A DNA stretch of 64,000 bases from Pseudoalteromonas sp. DL-6 (lineage in GTDB: Bacteria; Pseudomonadota; Gammaproteobacteria; Enterobacterales; Alteromonadaceae): positions 372,001-436,000 of the forward strand of contig NZ_CP019771.1 in assembly GCF_004328665.1 (NCBI RefSeq), in the 5' to 3' direction. Shown here in pieces: positions 45,186-56,400 of the stretch. Position numbers and translations under genes: made by a program. The number at the start of each line of letters is the position of its first letter. Position 1 is the first letter of the stretch. The notes under the pieces are model-generated. The model saw nothing but the letters and a program-made list of their open reading frames with translations. It was not told the DNA's origin and ran no database searches.

Positions 45186-46031
45186 ATGAACAATAGCCAA
45201 CATGCATTAGTGGTTGAGGGCGGTGCCATGCGCGGTATTTTTGCCGCAGGCGTACTTGATGAGTTTTTAGCACAGCAATATCAACCTTTTACCAGCTATT
45301 TTGGTGTATCTGCTGGAGCAACGAATGTCGCGGCTTATTTATGTAAACAAGCAACCCGAAACTACAAAGTGATTACTGATTATTCGTGTAGGCCTGAATT
45401 TATTAACCTGCCCCGATTTGTTAAAGGCGGTCACTTATTTGATTTAGACTGGCTTTGGCAAGAAACAGTACGTGAAATTCCTTTAAACACCGATGAATTT
45501 ACACAATCTCCTCACGATTTTTATATTGTTGCAACGGCAATCGAATCTGGGCAAGCCCATTACTTACAAGCAACCGGCAGCGAAATGGTAGAGCAATTAA
45601 AAGCCTCTTGCGCTATACCCATAGCTTATCGGGATTATCCAAAAATAAATGGTATTGCCATGACCGATGGTGGCGTTGCCGACTCTATTCCAGTAATAAA
45701 AGCCTATGAAATGGGTGCATCAGAAATAACGGTTATCCTTTCCCAACCTTTAGGCTATCGTAAAAAAGATGTCAAAGTAGCGTGGTTAACTAAGCAACTC
45801 TATAAAAATACCCCTGCACTTGCACAGGCCAGCCTACAGCGCTCTAAAAACTATAATTCCAGTATTGATTTTTTACATAATGCTCCACCGGATTGCAAAA
45901 TAAATATTATTGCCCCACCAGCAGGGTTTAAAGTCGGTCGCACCACCAAAAATCGAGCTCTACTCGATATTGGCTATCAAATGGGTATTAATGAAGCTAA
46001 AGCCTATATAAGGAATTATTATGAGCGATAA
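45186..46031 (+). CDS. Patatin-like phospholipase (YjjU type)
   Basis: A 281-residue patatin-fold lipid hydrolase. The oxyanion loop GGAMRG, the nucleophile serine in FGVSAGATN and the dyad aspartate in MTDGGVADS are all present. There is no signal peptide. The start is the ATG at 45186, with GGAAG five bases before it. A short coupled frame overlaps its stop. YjjU-like proteins are thought to act on membrane lipids. Confidence 0.9.
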   Translation: MNNSQHALVVEGGAMRGIFAAGVLDEFLAQQYQPFTSYFGVSAGATNVAAYLCKQATRNYKVITDYSCRPEFINLPRFVKGGHLFDLDWLWQETVREIPLNTDEFTQSPHDFYIVATAIESGQAHYLQATGSEMVEQLKASCAIPIAYRDYPKINGIAMTDGGVADSIPVIKAYEMGASEITVILSQPLGYRKKDVKVAWLTKQLYKNTPALAQASLQRSKNYNSSIDFLHNAPPDCKINIIAPPAGFKVGRTTKNRALLDIGYQMGINEAKAYIRNYYER

Positions 46032-46101
46032 AATCAATCCAGAAGAAGTCGACGATGTTATAAACCTAAATACAAAACCAACTCAACCTATTAATTGTTA
46101 A
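46021..46101 (+). CDS. Possible small protein coupled to the patatin gene
   Basis: A 26-codon frame (MSDKINPEEVDDVINLNTKP then TQPINC) starts inside the end of the patatin gene and has a strong AAGGA six to seven bases before the ATG. Its composition is acidic and soluble and it has no known family. The ribosome site and the overlap are the evidence; a leader or non-functional frame is also possible. Confidence 0.35.
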   Translation: MSDKINPEEVDDVINLNTKPTQPINC

Positions 46102-46222
46102 ATCAGTGAGTTAATGTAATAAAGGACGATGTGTTAGTCGTCGTGTTGTCAAAAAATAGATTAAATTAAGGCATAGTGCTTGCTAGTATTTCTGTTACAC
46201 ACCAAATAAATTAAGGGTTTTT

Positions 46223-48247
46223 GTGAATTTTCTTCGATGCTTTCATAATATAGTCTCTAATCAACAGCTAAGCTTTGATCAAAAAATTGCAGACTTACTT
46301 GCTTTTGGGCTCGATGTTTTTCAGCTCGACTTGGCTATTATCAGCCGCGTGAAAAATAATTCTTACACTGTTTTACATGCCATTACCCCTGACAATTCTC
46401 TTGCTATTGGTACTGAATTTGAGTTAAACGGCACCTATTGCACGCATACCTTGTCGGCCAACTCTGCATTGGCATTTCATAATGCGTCGCAAAGTAGGAT
46501 TGCAAATCACCCTTGCTATATTAATTTCCAATTAGAAGCGTACATTGGTGCGCCTATACGAATAGGCCAAGAGGTATTTGGCACTGTTAACTTTTCATCA
46601 GCTCAAGAATGTGCTCCTTTTAGCGATGAAGCTTATGATTATATTGAATTATTAGCGCAGTGGTTAGGCTCAGAATTTGCACGTAATCAGGATAAAATTA
46701 ACCTCATTAAAAATAGTGACACTTTACTAAAGCTTGAAAGTGTAGCAAATATAGGCACATGGGAAGTCGATCTTGTTAATAACACCCTGTTTTGGAGTGA
46801 ACAAACTCGACGCATTCATCAAGCCGAAGAAGGCTATACTCCAAATATAGAAACAGCCATTGAATTTTATAAAGCGGGCAAAAGCCGAGATAGTATTAAT
46901 AAAGCGGTAGAAAATGCGGTATCTAAAGGGGAAAAATGGCACTTAGAGCTGGAAATTGTTACCGCTAAACAGCAAAGCATTTGGGTGTCGACTTTTGGTG
47001 AGGCCGAGTTTAATAACGGCCAATGTGTGCGATTATTTGGTACTTTTCAAGATATAACTGAAGCCGTTAAGCTACGCGAAGAGTTAAAACAAAAAAAAGC
47101 ACTTGCTGAGCAGCTATTAAAAGATCGAAGTATGCTATTTGCCAAAATTAGTCATGAGCTACGCACTCCGCTCAATGGTATTACGGGTATGTTAGCGACA
47201 CTCATAGATGAGCATGATTATGACAAGCGGGCTGAAAAAATTAAAATTGCCCTACGAAGTGCTGATATATTATTAAGTATTATCAATGAAGTACTCGATT
47301 TTTCAAAAATAAATCATGGTGAATTAAAACTGGAACCTCATCACTCGTTGCTTAAAACGGTATTTACCGATGTGGTTTCTTTATATTCAGTATTATTTAG
47401 CAATAAAAACATTGAACTACGAGCCACTAACCTCATTGCTAACGATGTTTGGGTATATTGTGACACCTCTCGGCTAAGCCAAATTGTGTCTAATTTACTG
47501 AGTAACGCGTTAAAATTTACAGAGCATGGATCTGTTTATCTTGAATCGCAATTAGCATTAGATACAAAGCACCCTTTACTCACCATTAAAATAACCGACA
47601 CGGGTCGCGGTATGAGCGAGGCGTATTTAAACTCATTATTTAAGCCTTTTACCCAAGAGGTTGATGCCAACAACAACAAAGGTGGCACTGGGTTAGGCTT
47701 AGCCATAGTTAAAGAACTCGTTGGTTTTATGAATGGCAAAATTGAGGTAACCAGTGAGGTTAAGGTGGGCACGTGTTTTACCTTAACTATTCCGATTGAG
47801 CTTGGTAAACAACAAACACAAACACCTAGCCTTAAATCTATTAATAGTCATAGTAATAAGCTATCGGTTTTAGTGGTAGATGATAACGAAATAAACCGTC
47901 TTGTATTAGAAGCGGCACTGGACAAGTTTAATATAAAATCAGACTTTGCTATAGACGGCCAAGATGCCCTGTTAAAATGCAAGCAAAAGCATTTTGACCT
48001 TATTTTCATGGATTGCATCATGCCTATCATGGATGGTTTCCAGGCCACTAGGCAACTAAAAGCACAAGGTATTTGTGACCCGCAACAAACCTATATTGTA
48101 GCGTTAACTGCTAATGCTTCCTCACAAGATAAACTAAACTGTCAGCAAGCGGGTATGGATATGTTTATAGCCAAACCGTTTAAGCTTCCAGCGATAGAAG
48201 AAGCAATTACAAATACACTAAAAAGACTGGGCGTAGCCACATTATAA
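46223..48247 (+). CDS. Cytoplasmic hybrid histidine kinase (GAF-PAS-HK-REC)
   Basis: A 674-residue hybrid kinase without membrane helices. A GAF domain (15-155), a PAS domain (175-285), a phosphoacceptor domain with His311 (AKISHELRTPLNG), an ATPase domain (GTGLGLAIV) and a receiver (about 555-672) with Asp in FMDCIMPIMDG. Start GTG at 46223 with AAGGG upstream. The output partner is not linked. A small-protein gene and the ahp operon follow. Confidence 0.9.
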   Translation: MNFLRCFHNIVSNQQLSFDQKIADLLAFGLDVFQLDLAIISRVKNNSYTVLHAITPDNSLAIGTEFELNGTYCTHTLSANSALAFHNASQSRIANHPCYINFQLEAYIGAPIRIGQEVFGTVNFSSAQECAPFSDEAYDYIELLAQWLGSEFARNQDKINLIKNSDTLLKLESVANIGTWEVDLVNNTLFWSEQTRRIHQAEEGYTPNIETAIEFYKAGKSRDSINKAVENAVSKGEKWHLELEIVTAKQQSIWVSTFGEAEFNNGQCVRLFGTFQDITEAVKLREELKQKKALAEQLLKDRSMLFAKISHELRTPLNGITGMLATLIDEHDYDKRAEKIKIALRSADILLSIINEVLDFSKINHGELKLEPHHSLLKTVFTDVVSLYSVLFSNKNIELRATNLIANDVWVYCDTSRLSQIVSNLLSNALKFTEHGSVYLESQLALDTKHPLLTIKITDTGRGMSEAYLNSLFKPFTQEVDANNNKGGTGLGLAIVKELVGFMNGKIEVTSEVKVGTCFTLTIPIELGKQQTQTPSLKSINSHSNKLSVLVVDDNEINRLVLEAALDKFNIKSDFAIDGQDALLKCKQKHFDLIFMDCIMPIMDGFQATRQLKAQGICDPQQTYIVALTANASSQDKLNCQQAGMDMFIAKPFKLPAIEEAITNTLKRLGVATL

Positions 48248-48296
48248 CAACGAGTGTCTCCCAGATTAACTTACACTAAAAACACAAAGGATCATT

Positions 48297-48488
48297 ATGA
48301 CAAATAAAATCATTGGTATTGTACTTATTGTTATCGGCGTAGCGCTTGGTATGTGGGGTTATGATGTTTACGATTCTGCAGCTTCACAAGTTACTCGCGC
48401 ATTAAATGGCGAAACCCCTGTAGAAGCATGGCTAGGCTTTATTGGCGGGGCAGTATGTATTTTAGTGGGTATTACCCGACTTAAATAG
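48297..48488 (+). CDS. DUF3185 family small membrane protein
   Basis: A 63-residue protein with two membrane helices (GIVLIVIGVALGMWGYDVYDS and WLGFIGGAVCILVGITRL), the size and pattern of DUF3185. Its function is unknown. AAAGGA precedes the ATG. Confidence 0.85.
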   Translation: MTNKIIGIVLIVIGVALGMWGYDVYDSAASQVTRALNGETPVEAWLGFIGGAVCILVGITRLK

Positions 48489-48493
48489 CACAC

Positions 48494-48522
48494 AAAAAAG
48501 CCGCCTTTGGAGAGGGCGGCTT
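48494..48522 (-). terminator. Terminator of the ahpC-ahpF unit
   Basis: AAGCCGCC / GGCGGCTT form an 8-bp stem; on the minus strand a run of T residues follows, 60 bp after the ahpF stop. A second AAACAGCT / AGCTGTTT hairpin (48531-48555) lies just before it. Confidence 0.85.
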
Positions 48523-48583
48523 GGGTGAACAAACAGCTATGGGTGAGAGCTGTTTTATCAAGAGTCTTTACGCTAAAACACTA

Positions 48584-50161
48584 TTAAGCAGCGTTTTGCT
48601 CTGCATCGGGTGTTTGGCGAATTAAGTAGTCAAAAGCTCCTAAGCTCGCAGTTGCGCCGGCGCCCATAGCAATAATAATTTGCTTAAATGGCGTATTGGT
48701 CGCATCGCCCGCACCGTATATACCTGGTAACGACGTTGCACCTTTAGCATCAATGAGTATTTCACCAAATTGACTAAGCTCAAGGTCACTCTCTTGTAAC
48801 CATTCGGTGTTTGGTATCAAACCAATTTGTACAAATATACCGGCTAAAGTTAGCTCCTTACTTTCTCCAGAAACACGATCGGTATAATTCAGGCCTGTCA
48901 CTTTATTACCATCACCGAGTACTTCAGTGGTTTGTGCATTTTTAATAATAGTAATGTTTTTTAAGCTATTAGCTTTACGAATAAGTACTTCGTCGGCACG
49001 TAACGTATCGGCAAATTCAAGCACCGTTACATGCTCTACAATGTTAGCTAAATCAATAGCCGCTTCAATACCTGAGTTTCCGCCACCTATTACAGCAACA
49101 GGTTTGCCTTTAAACAATGGGCCATCACAATGCGGACAATATGCAACGCCATGACCTTTATATTGTTGCTCGCCAGGTACGTTCATTTCACGCCAGCGTG
49201 CGCCGGTTGCTAGCACAAGTGATTTTGCTTGTAAAACTGCGCCATTTTCTAAAGTAATGTCATAGCCATCACTGCCTTTTTGCAGGTTTGTAGCGCGTTG
49301 GTTGTGCATTACATCAACATCGTATTCTTTAACATGCTCCTCAAGCTGGGCCACCATTTTTGGCCCTTCAGTTGCTTTTACCGAAATAAAGTTTTCAATG
49401 GCCAATGTGTCAGCTACTTGGCCACCAAATCGATCGGCAACCACCCCCGTATTTAAGCCTTTACGGGCAGAATAAATGGCTGCTGATGCGCCCGCAGGGC
49501 CACCGCCAACTACAAGAACATCAAACACTGATTTTTCATTCAATGCTTTGGCTTGGCGCTGTGCACCTTTGCTATCAACTTTATTTAGAATATCTGTTAG
49601 GCTCATTGCCCCTTGGCTAAAAGGCTCTCCGTTTAAATAAACAGCGGGTACAGCCAATATATTTCTTTGCTCTACTTCATCTTGAAACAGAGCACCATCA
49701 ATCATAGTGGCAGATATTTTGCTATTTGTAGCAGCCATTGTATTGAGCGCTTGAACCACTTGCGGACAGGTTTGGCAACTCAAACTAATATACACTTCAA
49801 AGTTTAGTTCCTGATCAAGTGATTGTATTTGCTCAATATCATCTTCGCTGGCTTTACTTGGGTGTCCGCCTGTGTGCAATAGCGCAAGTACTAAACTAGT
49901 AAATTCATGACCCATAGGTACCCCTGCAAAGGTAATATGAGTATTTTTTTGTGGCGAATGCACCACCATTGAAGGTCTGCGTGCCGTAGAATCTGGATTG
50001 TTACTCACACTAAACTTATCGCTTAGTGATGCTAAATCATTCGCTAAACTTTCTACTTCTGTTGACTTTTTGCTGTCATCCAAGGCGATAAGCAGCTCAA
50101 CAGGCTGAGTCAGCGATTCAAAATGGCTTTTTAATTGGTTCTTTATGTTGTTGTCTAACAT
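48584..50161 (-). CDS. ahpF: Alkyl hydroperoxide reductase subunit F
   Basis: A 525-residue flavoprotein, matching E. coli AhpF (521). The N-terminal domain carries a redox pair (SCQTCPQV), then a thioredoxin reductase-like FAD and NADH domain with [12 protein letters not shown], the second disulfide CPHC and the terminal GAGDAT motif. It reduces AhpC using NADH. It is encoded 161 bp after ahpC with a hairpin in the gap. Confidence 0.96.
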   Translation of the reverse strand: MLDNNIKNQLKSHFESLTQPVELLIALDDSKKSTEVESLANDLASLSDKFSVSNNPDSTARRPSMVVHSPQKNTHITFAGVPMGHEFTSLVLALLHTGGHPSKASEDDIEQIQSLDQELNFEVYISLSCQTCPQVVQALNTMAATNSKISATMIDGALFQDEVEQRNILAVPAVYLNGEPFSQGAMSLTDILNKVDSKGAQRQAKALNEKSVFDVLVVGGGPAGASAAIYSARKGLNTGVVADRFGGQVADTLAIENFISVKATEGPKMVAQLEEHVKEYDVDVMHNQRATNLQKGSDGYDITLENGAVLQAKSLVLATGARWREMNVPGEQQYKGHGVAYCPHCDGPLFKGKPVAVIGGGNSGIEAAIDLANIVEHVTVLEFADTLRADEVLIRKANSLKNITIIKNAQTTEVLGDGNKVTGLNYTDRVSGESKELTLAGIFVQIGLIPNTEWLQESDLELSQFGEILIDAKGATSLPGIYGAGDATNTPFKQIIIAMGAGATASLGAFDYLIRQTPDAEQNAA

Positions 50162-50198
50162 GGCTTAGCCCCTTACGGAAAAATAAAACAGCAGAACC

Positions 50199-50248
50199 CC
50201 CATGCCATCAGTGCATGTGCGAATTTTAGAAAAGAATGATGGCGTGGG
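50199..50248 (-). promoter_or_regulatory. Hairpin in the ahpC-ahpF intergenic gap
   Basis: CCCATGCCATCA (50199-50210) and TGATGGCGTGGG (50237-50248) pair at 11 of 12 positions, with a G-U pair possible, around a 26-base loop, between the ahpC stop and ahpF start. There is no T-run. It may be an RNA-processing or attenuation hairpin that keeps AhpC more abundant than AhpF. Confidence 0.5.
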
Positions 50249-50322
50249 AGAGTGCCCAGAGAGCCAAGTAGGCTCACTGGTATTAGAGTCATGTTCTACT
50301 CTAAATTTAGTTAAGGTAAAGT

Positions 50323-50892
50323 TTAAATCTTACCAACTAGGTCTAGTGAAGGTGCTAATGTGTCTTCACCTGGCTGCCAAGATGCAGGACATACTTCACC
50401 GTCATGAGTGGCAATGTATTGTGCAGCTTGTACTTTACGAACAAGTTCTTTAGCACTACGACCAATACCTAAATCATGCGTTTCAACAACTTTGATTTCG
50501 CCCTCTGGGTTCATTACAAATGTACCGCGAAGTGCTAAACCATCATCTTCAATCATTACACCAAAGTTACGTGTAATGCGTCCTGTTGGGTCGCCAATCA
50601 TTGGGTAAGTGATTTTACCGATAGTGTCTGACGTGTCATGCCAAGCTTTGTGCGTAAAGTGTGTATCTGTTGATACCGAGTAAACCTCTACGCCCATTTC
50701 TTGTAACTGTGCGTAATGATCTGCAAGGTCACCTAATTCAGTTGGGCATACAAATGTAAAATCTGCAGGGTAAAAGAAAAAGATAGACCACTTACCTAAT
50801 ACGTCTTTTTCAGTGAGTTCTACAAAGTCACCATTGTGGTAAGCTGTTGCATTGAAAGGTTGTAATTTTGTGTTAATCAATGAAGTGCTCAT
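50323..50892 (-). CDS. ahpC: Alkyl hydroperoxide reductase subunit C (peroxiredoxin)
   Basis: A 189-residue typical 2-Cys peroxiredoxin. The peroxidatic cysteine is Cys49 (ADFTFVCPTELGD), the resolving one lies in HDGEVCPASW near residue 168. It reduces hydrogen peroxide and organic peroxides, being recycled by AhpF. The ATG at 50892 has GAGGA seven bases upstream, which rules out a 4-residue longer form. Confidence 0.97.
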   Translation of the reverse strand: MSTSLINTKLQPFNATAYHNGDFVELTEKDVLGKWSIFFFYPADFTFVCPTELGDLADHYAQLQEMGVEVYSVSTDTHFTHKAWHDTSDTIGKITYPMIGDPTGRITRNFGVMIEDDGLALRGTFVMNPEGEIKVVETHDLGIGRSAKELVRKVQAAQYIATHDGEVCPASWQPGEDTLAPSLDLVGKI

Positions 50893-50986
50893 AGTATTCC
50901 TCATTTATGTTTAGTGTATTTAAAAAAGTTAACGCCTTGTGCGTTGGCTTGATTAATACAATAAGGCTATTGAGAAATTAAATAAA

Positions 50987-51014
50987 ATTGATTGTTTAGA
51001 TTAAAACAATCGAT
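50987..51014. promoter_or_regulatory. Palindrome upstream of ahpC, candidate operator
   Basis: ATTGATTGTTT (50987-50997) and AAACAATCGAT (51004-51014) are inverted repeats agreeing at 10 of 11 positions, separated by six bases and centred about 108 bp before the ahpC start. The T-N11-A symmetry fits a LysR-type site; OxyR is the expected regulator of ahpC but its tetrad consensus is not clearly met. Confidence 0.4.
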
Positions 51015-51091
51015 TTTTAAGATTGATGGAGATAAGAAGTTACAATAATTGAATGTGAGCTATCTTAAACTTAAAAATACTAGTTACACCA

Positions 51092-53194
51092 TCAGAAAAT
51101 GAGATTTTCAAATTCGTTTTCAGGTAAAGCTTTGCTAAACAAAAATCCTTGCCCTTCTTCACACTCAAGCGAAATAAGTGTATCGAGCTGTGCTTGAGTT
51201 TCAATGCCTTCACCAACAATCTTTAAATTAAGTGAGTGTGCTAAATGGGTAATTGCTTTCACTATATCTAGGCTTTGCTTATCATCAACCATATCTTTAA
51301 CAAATGACTGGTCAATCTTTAATACATCAACAGGGAATAGTTTTAAATACGATAGACTCGAATAGCCCGTTCCAAAGTCATCTATCGCTATGCTCAAACC
51401 AAGGTTTGAAAGTCCGTTTAATATTCTACTTGTTTCATCAAAATCACTCATTAAAGCGCTTTCTGTCACTTCTAACTCAAGGTAACCACTAGGAAGCTCA
51501 GTATCCTCAAGTATTTGCGCTACGCTTTCTATAAATTTAGGATCTGTAAATTGTTTAGCCGCCACATTAACAGCAACTTTAATTGGATGACCTTTATCTA
51601 GCCAGCGTTTAGCAGCTCTGCAGCTTTGTTTTAAAACGCTATGACCCAACTTATTTATTAAGCCTGTCTCTTCGGCTAGTGGAATAAAGTGTAACGGCGA
51701 TATAAAACCGTCTTCCTCATCTCTTAACCTTACTAACGCCTCAGCACCTATGATTAATTTATTTTTTAAACTAAGCTTGGGCTGAAAGTGAACTTCCAAC
51801 GTGTCTTTTTCAAGTGCATTTCTCAAAAGCTTATCTATATTTTGACGTTGATGAAACTCATGTTCTAAGTCATCTGAAAAATAACAAAATCTATCTCTAC
51901 CGTGCTCTTTGGCTTTATACATTGCTGCATCAGCATGCGACATCATTAATTCGGCAGAATCAGAATCCGTTGGATTAATACTAATTCCCACGCTTATAGT
52001 TAAATTAAACTCTCTTCCATCAATACGAAAAGGTTGATGCATTGCATACAAAATATCAGATGCAACAGCATCGACATGACACGTTGATTTAATATCGGGG
52101 AGCAATAATACAAATTCATCCCCGCCAACTCGGGCTAAAGTCGTATTTAAATCAACAATAGATTCAAGGCGTTTAGCAACCAGTTTTATGATTTGGTCGC
52201 CAACATGGTGTCCTTCGGTATCATTTAAATATTTAAAATGATCAATATCAATTAGCATTAATGCCACAAAAAAACCATTACGCACAGATACCTGACAGGC
52301 ATGCGCAACGCGATCATGTAATAAAATTCGGTTGGGTAAATCGGTTAATTGGTCATGGTTTGCTAAATGACTCATTTTAACGGCCATCGCAATTGACTCG
52401 CTCACATCATGAAAAACTATAATCGCGCCAATAATATTACCTTTTTCATCCCTAATAGGAGAGGCAGAATCCTCAACCCGATGAATTCTGCCATTTAAGC
52501 TCGTTAATTGGCAATTAAGCGCCATAGCTACTCTTCGCTGCTCCTTTAAAGCAATAGAAATTGGATTAAGACTTTTATGCTTTGTGGTTGCATCCCGTAG
52601 TTGCATAACCTCTGAAATATAATTACCGACAGCTTCATGCATCACCCAGCCGGTCATCATTTCTGCAATCGGGTTCATAAACGTTATTTTTTCGTCTTTG
52701 TCAGTTGCTATAACAGCGTCGCCAATCGAGTTGAGCGTAACCCGCAATCTTTCTGATTCAATAGCAAGTAACCGCTGAGAATGCTTTAAGAGTTGCTCTT
52801 GTGTTTTTAGTTTTAAATGGTTGCCAACGCGTAAACGGCACACCTTAAGATCGACTGGCTTTTGTATGTAGTCAATCCCACCCAGCTCCAAAGACAAATG
52901 CTCAAACTTACTTTCATTATGAGAGGTAATAAATATTACCGTTACACCACTTGTTTTGGGATTGTTTTTTAAGCGTTTACACACTTCTAACCCGCTAATA
53001 TCAGGTAATTCAATATCTAATAAAATAATTTCAGGTAAAAACTGCTGTGCTTTTTCTATGGCATCAAAACCAGTATCGCTGCATATAACTTCTGCGATAT
53101 CTGATAAAGCCCCCTCTAGAATCATTAAACTAGAAGGTTCATCATCAACAATAAGAACTCGATGCGCAAAGCTTTGATTTACATTAGTTAACAC
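51092..53194 (-). CDS. REC-PAS-GGDEF-EAL cyclic-di-GMP regulator
   Basis: A protein of about 700 residues. A receiver with Asp60 (IILLDIELPD), a PAS domain (about 155-265), a GGDEF domain with intact GGDEF (ARVGGDEFVLLLP) and no RxxD inhibition site at the usual place, and an EAL domain with EAL and DDFGTGYSSL. Phosphorylation of the receiver should set the balance of cyclic-di-GMP. The start is GTG at 53194 after GGGA. It is divergent from a large hybrid kinase gene, its likely partner. Confidence 0.9.
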   Translation of the reverse strand: MLTNVNQSFAHRVLIVDDEPSSLMILEGALSDIAEVICSDTGFDAIEKAQQFLPEIILLDIELPDISGLEVCKRLKNNPKTSGVTVIFITSHNESKFEHLSLELGGIDYIQKPVDLKVCRLRVGNHLKLKTQEQLLKHSQRLLAIESERLRVTLNSIGDAVIATDKDEKITFMNPIAEMMTGWVMHEAVGNYISEVMQLRDATTKHKSLNPISIALKEQRRVAMALNCQLTSLNGRIHRVEDSASPIRDEKGNIIGAIIVFHDVSESIAMAVKMSHLANHDQLTDLPNRILLHDRVAHACQVSVRNGFFVALMLIDIDHFKYLNDTEGHHVGDQIIKLVAKRLESIVDLNTTLARVGGDEFVLLLPDIKSTCHVDAVASDILYAMHQPFRIDGREFNLTISVGISINPTDSDSAELMMSHADAAMYKAKEHGRDRFCYFSDDLEHEFHQRQNIDKLLRNALEKDTLEVHFQPKLSLKNKLIIGAEALVRLRDEEDGFISPLHFIPLAEETGLINKLGHSVLKQSCRAAKRWLDKGHPIKVAVNVAAKQFTDPKFIESVAQILEDTELPSGYLELEVTESALMSDFDETSRILNGLSNLGLSIAIDDFGTGYSSLSYLKLFPVDVLKIDQSFVKDMVDDKQSLDIVKAITHLAHSLNLKIVGEGIETQAQLDTLISLECEEGQGFLFSKALPENEFENLIF

Positions 53195-53476
53195 AATAAA
53201 GTCCCATAAAAAATTAAACAAACGCGACTAAAGTTTAGCTGAGTTAACCTAAACGTCCATTAATTACCTAAAATAAGTACTAACAATATTAAATTAATTG
53301 TGTTAGCTACAAGATGTCTATAATCATCTGAAGTAAACATAAACCAATAAAACCAAAACGCCTTCTTAATAGTAAAAACTTTTTTCTTATTGGTAAGCTC
53401 AAACTTGATAAATTACCTATAGTTCTCTAAGCTTAATTGTAATTAAATAATGGCTTGTCTTTAATTGGAGTAATGG

Positions 53477-56400
53477 ATGCCAATAAATCTTAAAAAAAGG
53501 ATAATTCGTCAGATAAGTAATTACACCCTTTTATTCCCAATTTCTTTATCCGCCATAATTACCTTAATTGTTTTAGCCATTATTATTAATGAAGCAAGTT
53601 TATCGCGCTCAGTACTTGGCTCTGTAGAACTAGAAATAATAGACAAAAACCAATCTATTAATTCACAAACACAAGAGGTTATTGAAAACTACCGTCGAGA
53701 TATTCGTTTTTTACACGCAACCCCTCCAATCAAAGGCTTAGCCAGGGCATCAAATAACAAAGGTGTAGACCCACTAGAGAACACCACCTATGCTCAATGG
53801 AAAACAAGGCTTGAAATTATATTTGCAGCGTTTTTAAAAAATAACCCAGATTACGAGCAGCTAAGAATCATCAGTACCAACAAAAAAGGACAAGAACTGG
53901 TAAGGGTTGATCGCGTTCAGGGCGCTGTAGAGGTTATAGATTTAAATAGGCTCCAAAATAAAGGAGCGCAAGAGTACTTTACGGCCAGTAGTAACCTCTC
54001 TGATGGCGAAATGTATCTGTCTGAAATTTCGTTGAATAGAGAGTACGGTAAAATAGAGTTTCCTTATCGCCCGATGTTGAGGCTGTCTATGCCAATTTTT
54101 GATGAAAATCAAAATAGATTTGGCTTTATCATAATTAACGTGAATGCTAACAACTTATTAACTCTTTTAAAAAACAGTATTAATACACCATTTCAACTCG
54201 CTTTAACTGACAGTAACGGCTATTTTTTATCACACCCAAATAAAGATTTCACCTTTGGTAAAGACCTAGGTAGTGATATTAGCATCAATAATAATTACAC
54301 TTTCAACCCTGTTGCTAATAGCTCATTGTCGCTTATAAAACCAAAAAGCATTGCGCAAACAAGTTATTACACTGCAAGAAAACAAATCACTTTAGCGCTG
54401 GGTGAAAAACAAAACTTTTTATCTAGCCACGTTTTAGCGCCTGTTGAGCATATTAAAAATATTGAAATGGAACGCAGAACAAAGCTCTACGCCTTTTTGC
54501 TTATTTTGGTTATTGTATTAACTATCATTCTCGCATTTTTCAATCGTAGTCTTCGCAAAAGCCAAGAGCTTGCAAATGCGCGCGCACAATCTGAGGCAAT
54601 TATAACCGGCTCATCTGATGCGGTAATTGGCATTACCAATAACGGTATTGTCTCTAGTTGGAATAATGCCGCAACTCTGATGTTTAAGCTTGGAGAGTTA
54701 GAAGCAATTGGAAAACCAATTAATGATTTAAAAATAATAGATCAGCTAAATTTTAACGAGATAATTGAAAAATTCACTGATGGTACTCGTCAATTTAAGC
54801 AAGACGCTAGTATCAGTAACGGCTCTACTAAACGCTACTTTTCACTCTCTTTATCAGCCATTATCGATCAATTTGGAATGTTTATTGGTATTGCAATAAT
54901 AGCCAGAGATGTAACCAAAGAGCGCACCATTGAGAATGAAATAATAAAAGTAAATCATGAGCTTGAAAATAAAGTAGCCATTCGCACTAAAGAGCTCAAA
55001 CAAGCCAGTGAAGTAAAAAGCGCGTTTATTTCTAATATAAGCCATGAAATGCGTACTCCACTTAATGGCATAGTGGGTACTTTAAACTTAATAAAAAAAG
55101 AGCCATTAAGTGAAACACAAAAAAACTATTTAGAAATGACAGAAGTAAGTGTGAGTGCTTTATCTGTATTAATAAATGATATTTTGGATTTATCTAAAAT
55201 AGAAGCAGGTAAACTTGAGTTGAACTTTAAAGAGTTTAATTTAATAAAATTAATCGAAAGCGTTTGTGGCAGTATGGCTGTTAAAGCTCAGGAAAAAGGC
55301 CTCGAATTTGTTTTAGATGTTGTTAATTTAAAATGTAAAACGATTAAAACTGACCCCCATCGTTTTTCACAAATCCTAACTAACTTAGTAAATAATGCGA
55401 TTAAATTTACTGAAACCGGGTTTATAAAGGTCACCGCTTATTGCGAGCAAACAAGCAATGATACTGTGACTGTTCATGTAAAAGTTACCGATAGCGGTGT
55501 GGGCATTGCACAAGAAAACCAGAGCAAATTATTTACCGCCTTTTCCCAAGAAGACAAAAGCGTGGCATCTAAATTTGGTGGAACAGGGCTAGGGCTTTCT
55601 ATATGCAGACAGCTTTGTAGCCTTCTAGGCGGAGAAATTAGCTTTGAGTCAGAAAAGTCACTAGGTAGTAGTTTTCACATAAAACTAACACTGAGCAATG
55701 ATGATACAACTCATTATAGTTTTACCCCACGATTAAAAAACAAAAGCTTTGCTATTGTGACTAAAAATAACGAGTTAACCGACAGCATAAATAATTTAAT
55801 AGCTGCTTTTTCTGGAAACAGTTTTTCACCTGAACAATTACAACAATCTCTTGTTTCAGATGATATAAAAAACGTACCTTTACCTGACTTTATACTTATT
55901 GAACAAGACGACATATTGTTAAAACGTTTAGATGAAATGTGGCCATCTATTGCTAATCATCATGCACTTAAAGTTATTTTATTAGCAAATCGCGGTTATC
56001 CGCAAATTAAAACAAGACACGTGCAAACCAGCTTACTTTCTAAACCAATACTTATTTCAGAGTTTTTAAAAACAGTAGCCGATGAACGCAGCCTTGAAGA
56101 TAAAATAAGTGCTGGTAGCAGCAATATTAATATTAACAAACGCCGTGAATCAGACTCAGTTAAAACTGATAACTCTGACTTTAAAGGGGCACATGTTCTT
56201 ATCGTTGATGATAACGATATAAATATAGAAGTAGCCGCGGGTATATTGTCATGTTTATCTTTAGAGATAGATACCGCGTCAAATGGCCAACAAGCAGTAG
56301 AAAAACTTGTTAACTCGGTGGCCAATAATCATCAATACCACTGTGTATTTATGGACTGCCAAATGCCTATATTGAATGGTTATGATGCAGCAAAACAAAT

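Noticed and set aside
48531..48555. Small RNA upstream of DUF3185 gene terminator
   Set aside because: The AAACAGCT hairpin is better explained as part of the termination region of ahpF; no promoter seen.
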